Part shown: positions 6,953 through 12,099 of the stretch, piece after piece
How positions within the stretch are numbered: the first letter of the stretch is position 1
Layout: each line of letters starts with the position of its first letter
Source of the DNA: Promethearchaeota archaeon
GTDB lineage: Archaea; Asgardarchaeota; Lokiarchaeia; Sigynarchaeales; SOKP01
Assembly: GCA_019057975.1 (NCBI GenBank)
Contig: JAHLWJ010000127.1
Location: forward strand, 1-12,099
Reading direction: 5' to 3'
Length of the DNA: 12,099 nt
Notes under the pieces: model-generated
What the model was told of the DNA's origin: nothing
Seen by the model: only the letters and a program-made list of their open reading frames with translations
Database searches by the model: none
Translations under genes and position numbers: made by a program

Positions 6953-8695
6953 ATGGATTCAAAAAAAAAATATTTCATTTTAGGGATTTCTTTATTTATT
7001 GTTATTAATTTAAACCTCATTGGTAAGGAACCACAACGAGTAAAAAAAACTTTTATACCTCAAGCTTCAATATATTGGGATCTTACTGGTTCTCCAATAT
7101 ATATTGATGATACTCTTCAAAGTGCTAATTGGTCCAAAACTGCCTTAGAAAATCCTTGGTGCTTTGGATCTGGAACCTGGAATGATCCTTACATAATTGA
7201 AAATGTAACTATGAATGGTCCAGGTGCTGGAAATGCAATAACGATACGTGGATCCCATAAATATTTCATTTTAAGAAACTGTGTAATCTTTAACGCAAAA
7301 AGGGGTATTTTAATCGAATATTGTAGCAATGGCTTAATTTTTAATAATACTGTTTCAAATAATGAAATTTTTGGAATTGAAATATTTCATGGTCAAAATA
7401 TCACAATTCAAGAGAATATTGCAAATAGTAACGGTTATGGGATTAGGCATGCTTTTTGTGATAATCTAACAATTACAAATAATACGGCATTATATAATGC
7501 AGACGATGGTTTGACAGTCTCTTATACTAAAAATACTGATATCAGTTATAACATTCTTTCAAACAATGCTCGTAGAGGTTTAATATTGGCTCGTAGTTAT
7601 AATTTGACAGTTAATAGTAATGAGATCGAAAATGCCTTATATGAAGGTGGTATTCTACAAGAGGTTTATAATAGTAAATTTGAAGAAAATGTGATTAGTT
7701 TTAATTTGAGGGGGGGAATACTAATACGCGATTGTCATAATAATACTTTTTCTAACAATAAACTCTATAACAATTCTAAATATGGGATTGATATCTTTGA
7801 AAGTCTTAATAATAATTTTACTTCGAATAGTTTTCTCGGGAGTGGTCTTTTCGTTGAAGGTAATATTGGAGGATTAGGTTCTAATAATGTAGAAACATCT
7901 AATCTGATAAATGGTAAAGTTTTATATTTCTACTGTGATGAAAATGATTTAATTGCTTTAGATTTTGCGGACGCAGGTCAAGCACTATTATTAAATTGTA
8001 CAAACTCTGTCGTCTCCAATTTAGATATCTCATTTGTGAACATTGCGGTTTTTCTTATAGGGAGCACAAATAACGATATTGAAAATAATGATTTATCAAA
8101 TAACAACATAGCAATTAGATTAATTTCAAGTAATTTAAATTCTATTTCAAACAATTATCTTCATCATAATTTAGATTTTGAAATTGATCTTGACTCTTGT
8201 CATCAAAACCAAATACACAATAATACAATATTCAATAGCACCGGAGAAGGAATTCGATTGGTTTTGAGTAATGATAATACAATTTCAAAGAACTTTATTA
8301 AATATACGCCTGAAATGGGAATAGTTTTATCTCGAAGTGAATATAATAATATTTCTGAGAATACTATTCAGTATTGTGAAGAAGTAGGTGTTCATATTTA
8401 TAGTGGAGATTATAATATTATCAGTCACAATTCAATTAATAATAACCATATAGGGATCGCTTTATTTCATAGTGATAATACTGATATAAGTGATAATAAT
8501 GTTATTGGAAATGATGATTGTATTACAGAATACAACTGCGTAGGAACTATTCTTAATAATAATCAATGCGAAGAAAGTCCACCTAGCCCTAGTATAATAG
8601 GTTATGATTATATCGTAATCATTTTTACACTATTAACAAGCATTTCTCTGATTTCGCTTAAAAAAATTAGAGATACAAGAAATAAAAGAAGATAA
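6953..8695 (+). CDS. NosD-like right-handed parallel beta-helix surface protein with a C-terminal anchor
   Basis: A 580-residue exported protein; the fold family often binds or cuts carbohydrates, but no catalytic site is apparent. The signal peptide is MDSKKK followed by a hydrophobic stretch (7-23). Residues 70-90 (FGSGTWNDPYIIENVTMNG) are the typical entry to these repeats. PbH1-type coils of about 22 residues run through about 95-300 and 355-535, with the recurring pattern 'gI.l..s..n.i..N.i..n'. They are interrupted by the NosD-type segment NGKVLYFY...AGQALLLNC (320-349). The linker SPPSPS (542-547) leads to a hydrophobic helix (about 549-569) and a strongly basic tail, so the protein is likely tethered outside the cell. 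At least thirteen Asn-X-Ser/Thr sites suggest glycosylation, and Asn stacks probably form ladders. Cysteines are unusually frequent. The gene follows the propeller gene on the same strand but is 248 nt away. Confidence 0.87.
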   Translation: MDSKKKYFILGISLFIVINLNLIGKEPQRVKKTFIPQASIYWDLTGSPIYIDDTLQSANWSKTALENPWCFGSGTWNDPYIIENVTMNGPGAGNAITIRGSHKYFILRNCVIFNAKRGILIEYCSNGLIFNNTVSNNEIFGIEIFHGQNITIQENIANSNGYGIRHAFCDNLTITNNTALYNADDGLTVSYTKNTDISYNILSNNARRGLILARSYNLTVNSNEIENALYEGGILQEVYNSKFEENVISFNLRGGILIRDCHNNTFSNNKLYNNSKYGIDIFESLNNNFTSNSFLGSGLFVEGNIGGLGSNNVETSNLINGKVLYFYCDENDLIALDFADAGQALLLNCTNSVVSNLDISFVNIAVFLIGSTNNDIENNDLSNNNIAIRLISSNLNSISNNYLHHNLDFEIDLDSCHQNQIHNNTIFNSTGEGIRLVLSNDNTISKNFIKYTPEMGIVLSRSEYNNISENTIQYCEEVGVHIYSGDYNIISHNSINNNHIGIALFHSDNTDISDNNVIGNDDCITEYNCVGTILNNNQCEESPPSPSIIGYDYIVIIFTLLTSISLISLKKIRDTRNKRR

Positions 8696-8717
8696 TAATT
8701 ACCCAAATTTTTTCCTA

Positions 8718-8729
8718 TTTTTTTTTTTT
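8718..8729 (+). terminator. T12 terminator of the beta-helix gene
   Basis: An uninterrupted run of twelve T begins 23 nt after the TAA at 8693-8695 and is preceded by other T-rich stretches. No hairpin is needed for archaeal termination. The tract sits in the 59-nt gap before the convergent nuclease gene ends. Confidence 0.55.
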
Positions 8730-8754
8730 ATTAAATATTTCAAAGTAGGTCTGG

Positions 8755-11139
8755 TTAACTTTCTCTTGATCCATATAAACTGTAAAGGTATTTATTGAGA
8801 TTGCTTCCATATTTAGCAGATTCTTCTGACCAAAGTCTTACTATGATGTCATGAGTAACATGTCTACCAATCAATTCTTTACTAACAACCCTCATTTGTC
8901 TTGCCGAATAACCTTGACTAAATAGCGAAATAATTCTAGGCTTCCACCAATATTCATCTCTAGCTCGATAAAAATCCATATTTAGTATTTCAGGAATCCA
9001 ACGGGTTACATGGAAGTGATCCCATCCAAATATGAATTCAATATCTTTTTTGTCATATCCTAAACCAATTAATAGCTTCAATATTTCTTGGTCTATTTCT
9101 TTGACTGATAATCCCGCATTAACCCAGTCTTGTAATTTCGATTCATCAATTTCTTTTTTATTTAGTAATATCTTTTCAACTTCAGGATATAATCTATAAA
9201 TTCTGTTAGCTTCTGGTAAGGAAATACCAAAAACTTCATAAGATTTTTTATATAATGTTCTCTCTCCAATTTTAAGTTTGTTAGCCATATCAGTATAATG
9301 AAGTTGTTGTCGAATCAATTTGATAAATAAACTTTCATCCACTTCTATCCATTGAGAATGAGTTTTCCCTTTACGCGCATTCTTAATTCTTTTTTCTCTC
9401 ATTCTTTCATCATATATGTCATTTACTCCAAATGCATCTCTAGCTCCTGTGAATGTGTTGAATCCTATAGCTGTTAACATAGCGTATAAAGTAGCTTGTT
9501 TAATTTCCATTTCCATTTTAATTTCAGATGTCGAAAAACCCTCTTTTATTAGTTTTTCAAATCGTATTAGAGATTTTTGCTCAATCGTATCTATTTCAGA
9601 TTTTGTTCTTATAATAAAATGTCTAACTCTAGAGTTATAGATCTTTAATCCCCCAAAATACTGCCTAGCATCATCTATTGAATAAATACTAAGTTTCGCC
9701 CAAAATTCTTGAATTTTAGAATAGATAATTTGATCCGGTACACGAAATTCCATTGCTATCTCTGATATGAATAAACCACGCTTTACTAGATTTTTAAGTT
9801 CGCCTTCTTGAATAAAACTAAATTCAGCTGCGTTTTTATCACTTAATGTCAAACATCTGTAAGTTCCTCCTCTTGTAACATTGTATCCATAAAGTGGAAC
9901 AATTTCGTTATTTTTAATTGCGAAATAATCTAAAACACATGATTTTCTTTTCTTAATTTCTTCTATTTCCAGCTTATTTAATTCATCTTGATTCGAAGCG
10001 TAATAAATTAATTTGATAGTAAATTCATCATTTCTTGTTCTTGCGAAACCGTCACTCACTTTTACAATTTTTAAATCAATTTTTTTTTCTAAATAATACT
10101 TTATCGCCTTTCTGAGATATTGATTACTTGGATCACGTAAATGTTCTGCAAATCTAACGAATATATCTCGAATAGTTTGCCCAATATATACTTTACTTGT
10201 TCTATTATCAGTAAAAAGGTATATTGCTCCATAGTTCTCGTCTTCATTATTTATCACATTGATAAAAGGCTCTGTATTAACTGATGTAAGTAAGCCTTCG
10301 ATGTCATGTTTGGTAAATTTCTTTGTTATTCCTTCCTTGAAAAAGTCATAATAAACAGAATAGCGATCAAAAGCCGTAATTCGGTTTTTCTTGGTGTTTT
10401 TTCCTTCAGGAGAAAGACCGAGGAGACATCTACAAGTTCCCATATTAAGGATGCAGTCATAATATTTTTTCATTTCAAAAAGGGATATTCTTCTCTCTTC
10501 TTCTATTCCAAGTAGTTTAGACTCTTCATTTAAATATAGGTTCTGCCAAGCTTGAAGTGCGTTCTTTAAATCATGAGAAAGTGGTTTGAGTTGATTGATA
10601 TCCGTGAGGATTTCCGAATGAATTCGAAGATGTTTAAGGAGCCTTGTATATTGCAACGTGATTTCTTGCATTCCATCTCTTATCGCTTTATGTAGGCTGT
10701 GTGTTTTCAAAGTTTTTTCACCCTTTAAGGTTTTTATTTGTTTTTTAGTCAATTTTTTGAGATAAGCATTAGAAAGAGAATCCATGTAACGAGAAATTAT
10801 CGGAGCACCCCTTCCAATGGTTATGCAGTATACCCAACTATGAATAAATGATTGTAGATCTTCAGGAAATTCTTTTTTAATAAGAGTAAGTAAATCTTCA
10901 GGGGGAAGCCCTGCTTTATCGAATAAACAGGACAGTGCAGCATCAATAAAAATACTAATCCTTTCGTCTATATAAACTAAAGGAGTGCTATGTTTTTTGC
11001 ATTTTGGATACTTATTAAATCCAAAAAATCCAAATTTCAGTGGTTTGACTCTTGTTAGATTCTCACATCCAAATTTTGGACAGATTGCGATACGATCTTC
11101 TTCTAAGAATTTTCGATTTACTTGAGAATGTGCCTTCAT
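8755..11139 (-). CDS. GIY-YIG nuclease with an N-terminal putative zinc site and a C-terminal array of helix-turn-helix-like modules
   Basis: Predicted DNA endonuclease, 794 residues. The core spans about 303-426: GAIYLF (304-309), VYIG (317-320), then R329 and H333 in VRFAEHL, Glu391 or a neighbour in LNKLEIEEI as metal ligand, and GYNVTRGG (418-425), the closing motif typical of GIY-YIG homing endonucleases. Residues 20-50 hold C-X4-C and C-X2-H pairs, possibly a zinc site. Residues 60-300 are mainly helical and unassigned. Residues about 440-790 contain about five modules of the form 'L..LI..G.s..eIa.e..i...t(i/l)Y......' ending in 'AR..(F/Y)(G)'. Examples are DARQYFG (490-496), GARDAFG (565-571), EANRIY (643-648) and RARDEYW (725-731). 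These look like HTH units that read DNA. The start overlaps the stop of the upstream gene (ATGA), implying coupled translation. It could be a free-standing homing or mobile-element nuclease, or a restriction-type effector. The domain call is firm; the role is open. Confidence 0.85.
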   Translation of the reverse strand: MKAHSQVNRKFLEEDRIAICPKFGCENLTRVKPLKFGFFGFNKYPKCKKHSTPLVYIDERISIFIDAALSCLFDKAGLPPEDLLTLIKKEFPEDLQSFIHSWVYCITIGRGAPIISRYMDSLSNAYLKKLTKKQIKTLKGEKTLKTHSLHKAIRDGMQEITLQYTRLLKHLRIHSEILTDINQLKPLSHDLKNALQAWQNLYLNEESKLLGIEEERRISLFEMKKYYDCILNMGTCRCLLGLSPEGKNTKKNRITAFDRYSVYYDFFKEGITKKFTKHDIEGLLTSVNTEPFINVINNEDENYGAIYLFTDNRTSKVYIGQTIRDIFVRFAEHLRDPSNQYLRKAIKYYLEKKIDLKIVKVSDGFARTRNDEFTIKLIYYASNQDELNKLEIEEIKKRKSCVLDYFAIKNNEIVPLYGYNVTRGGTYRCLTLSDKNAAEFSFIQEGELKNLVKRGLFISEIAMEFRVPDQIIYSKIQEFWAKLSIYSIDDARQYFGGLKIYNSRVRHFIIRTKSEIDTIEQKSLIRFEKLIKEGFSTSEIKMEMEIKQATLYAMLTAIGFNTFTGARDAFGVNDIYDERMREKRIKNARKGKTHSQWIEVDESLFIKLIRQQLHYTDMANKLKIGERTLYKKSYEVFGISLPEANRIYRLYPEVEKILLNKKEIDESKLQDWVNAGLSVKEIDQEILKLLIGLGYDKKDIEFIFGWDHFHVTRWIPEILNMDFYRARDEYWWKPRIISLFSQGYSARQMRVVSKELIGRHVTHDIIVRLWSEESAKYGSNLNKYLYSLYGSRES

Positions 11140-11774
11140 GAAATCAACTCCTCCGTAAGTTGCTTCATTTTCCTGTTTTTTTTCTTAATCCCTTTTTCCG
11201 GAGCTATTGATGTGAGTTCTTTTTCTAAATTATAATAATTCTCCCCTAACTCAGCATAGAATTCGTAGAATGCATGATTCATATTTTTACGCGTTTTACA
11301 TGCTTCTATAGCAACTTGTATCAAAGTTTTAAGAAAGGAAAGGTGATCAAAAAGGTCTTGCTCCGAAAAATAATGAATTTTCTTAAATACTTGAAAAGTT
11401 AAATCTTCCACTTCTTTCAAGAGAGATGTAGTTAAATGGTTATGTTTAATAGCAGTTTGGCTAAAAAGTGTTTGAATTTCTTCCTCTATGCTCCTTTTAC
11501 TGATTCCATCAATTTTATTCAGGAGTTTAATAAACTTTAATGCTAGGGATTCGAACTGTTTTTTGTTTTCATAGAATTTTTCATCTTTTAACTTCGCTGA
11601 TATATTGGAGTTGGAACGAAACCTACATCGAATTGTATTAGTCTTAAGATTTAGTAAGGATCGAACTTGTCGTGAAAGTTCATTTATTTTTCTCACACCT
11701 TCAACCTCATACAATCCAGAAACTATATCATCATCTTCAAAATCTAAGTATGAATTATCAAGATCAAATGACAT
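11136..11774 (-). CDS. Helical protein of unknown function, translationally coupled to the GIY-YIG nuclease
   Basis: I do not recognise this 212-residue protein. It is predicted almost entirely helical: an acidic N-terminus (2-17, with DFEDDD), a long amphipathic helix at about 24-42, and helices at about 66-90, 94-110, 113-134, 138-160 and 163-190. The C-terminus is basic (KKKNRKMK, 197-204). There is no signal peptide, membrane segment or obvious catalytic motif. It contains two cysteines (50 and 159). Its TGA overlaps the ATG of the nuclease gene within ATGA, so the two are surely one operon and probably work together. The partner could be an accessory DNA-binding protein, an inhibitor or immunity protein for the nuclease, or an unrelated cargo. 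The sequence does not decide. A promoter upstream of 11774 would drive both genes. Confidence 0.75.
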   Translation of the reverse strand: MSFDLDNSYLDFEDDDIVSGLYEVEGVRKINELSRQVRSLLNLKTNTIRCRFRSNSNISAKLKDEKFYENKKQFESLALKFIKLLNKIDGISKRSIEEEIQTLFSQTAIKHNHLTTSLLKEVEDLTFQVFKKIHYFSEQDLFDHLSFLKTLIQVAIEACKTRKNMNHAFYEFYAELGENYYNLEKELTSIAPEKGIKKKNRKMKQLTEELIS

Positions 11775-11820
11775 TTCGATATCACTATTTTTTTATATTA
11801 TAGTACTCCATTGAAATAGT

Positions 11821-11831
11821 TGTATTTAAAG
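11821..11831 (-). promoter_or_regulatory. TATA-like box of the two-gene nuclease operon
   Basis: On the minus strand CTTTAAATACA lies about 47 nt upstream of the ATG at 11774, which would place the transcription start near 11799 and a leader of about 25 nt. A second A/T box (TATAATATAAAAAAA, 11788-11802) is too near the start codon to direct a leadered transcript. No clear Shine-Dalgarno site precedes the ATG. Confidence 0.35.
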
Positions 11832-11972
11832 AAAAAAATGAAATTTGATCTAAAGAAGAAGAAGAATGAATCTAAGTGTCTAATAAAAATTAAAAAAAAA
11901 AGATAAAAAATAAGATGGGAATTAAAATTAATTAAAGCTCATTTCCTTTATTTATACTTGATCGACAATAGG

Positions 11973-11991
11973 AGATCATTTTTGGTGATCT
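11973..11991 (-). repeat. Inverted repeat at the stop of the histone-like gene
   Basis: AGATCA (11973-11978) and TGATCT (11986-11991) form a perfect 6-bp stem with a 7-nt loop. The right arm overlaps the TAG stop of the histone-like reading frame, so a hairpin would form at the very end of its mRNA. No U-run follows directly on the minus strand, so a terminator role is unproven. Confidence 0.35.
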
Positions 11992-12099
11992 ATGAAAAAC
12001 GGACTCGAAGAGAGCACGAAATTTTTCGATTTGCATGCATTGTGAAAGCTCGAGCTTGTTCGGTTAAACCAGTAGCGGTCTTTTCAAGATGGTCAATTA
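11990..12099 (-). CDS. C-terminal fragment of a probable archaeal histone-fold protein, cut by the window edge
   Basis: The minus strand is open from the right edge (first full codon at 12097) to the TAG at 11990-11992, giving 35 residues. The first 26, HLEKTATGLTEQARAFTMHA then NRKI, resemble the end of helix 2 and loop 2 of archaeal histones and histone H4 ('..LE....ia..A...a.HA.RKTI'). In histones loop 2 is followed by A-E/M-D and a short third helix. Here the frame continues SCSLRVRFS and stops, which does not fit. Dropping one A from the AAAAA run at 12019-12023 would instead give KFRALFESVF, which is also only a weak match. The fragment may be a divergent histone-fold protein, or the gene may be frameshifted. 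The fragment is short, so the assignment is tentative. Confidence 0.45.
   Translation of the reverse strand, partial: IDHLEKTATGLTEQARAFTMHANRKISCSLRVRFS

Noticed and set aside
8755..11139. The nuclease as an intron- or intein-borne homing enzyme
   Set aside because: It is a free-standing gene with its own start and an upstream partner, and both neighbouring genes run up to it without being split; no intein splice motifs are visible.
11838..11906. 22-residue plus-strand frame, very Lys-rich
   Set aside because: It is a translation of A-rich intergenic DNA lying across the likely promoter of the nuclease operon.
12046..12057. Perfect 12-bp palindrome AAGCTCGAGCTT near the right edge, with TGCATGCA nearby
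   Set aside because: It lies inside the histone-like coding frame and encodes ordinary residues; a single short palindrome is not evidence for a site.
1..12099. CRISPR arrays, tRNA or rRNA genes, and insertion sequences
   Set aside because: I looked for regularly spaced direct repeats, cloverleaf folds, conserved rRNA segments and transposase motifs and found none.

Overview
The window is AT-rich, densely coded, and most likely a chromosomal segment of an archaeon, probably an Asgard archaeon of Lokiarchaeia type. I infer this from several features: a 6-phospho-3-hexuloisomerase of archaeal type; three secreted proteins that each end in a Pro-rich linker, one hydrophobic helix and a Lys/Arg tail; Asn-rich NosD-like beta-helix and beta-propeller surface proteins; a histone-fold-like C-terminus at the right edge; and TATA-like boxes instead of bacterial -35/-10 promoters. 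The phylum-level call is inference, because no marker gene such as rRNA or a ribosomal protein is present.

Layout. Positions 1-1396 (minus) hold most of a DUF362-family protein that runs off the left edge. It is divergent from a type II pantothenate kinase (1462-2346, plus), and the two share a 65-nt promoter region. The kinase converges on a phosphohexuloisomerase (2470-3117, minus). Between them lies a long imperfect hairpin (2373-2447), which on the minus strand is capped by a UUCG tetraloop and followed by a U-run. Positions 3314-8695 are a cell-surface region: a small two-repeat lipid- or membrane-anchored-looking protein (minus), a 755-residue beta-propeller plus thirteen acidic calcium-binding-type repeats (plus), and a 580-residue right-handed beta-helix protein (plus). 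All three are predicted to be exported and held by a C-terminal membrane anchor. The 755-residue protein appears to have its signal peptide upstream of its first ATG, so its real start may be non-canonical.

Positions 8755-11774 (minus) hold the most unusual part. It is a two-gene unit with an ATGA start/stop overlap. The first gene encodes a 212-residue all-helical protein of unknown function. The second encodes a 794-residue protein with a possible zinc site at the N-terminus, a long unassigned helical region, a central GIY-YIG nuclease domain, and about five tandem helix-turn-helix-like modules. This resembles an elaborated homing endonuclease, but its size, its modular DNA-binding array and its translationally coupled partner are not typical of a simple homing enzyme. 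A mobile-element or immunity role is possible and undecided.

The last 110 bases (minus) encode the C-terminal end of a protein resembling an archaeal histone. Its reading frame seems to leave the family pattern just after the conserved RK of loop 2. No tRNA, rRNA, CRISPR array or insertion sequence was seen.
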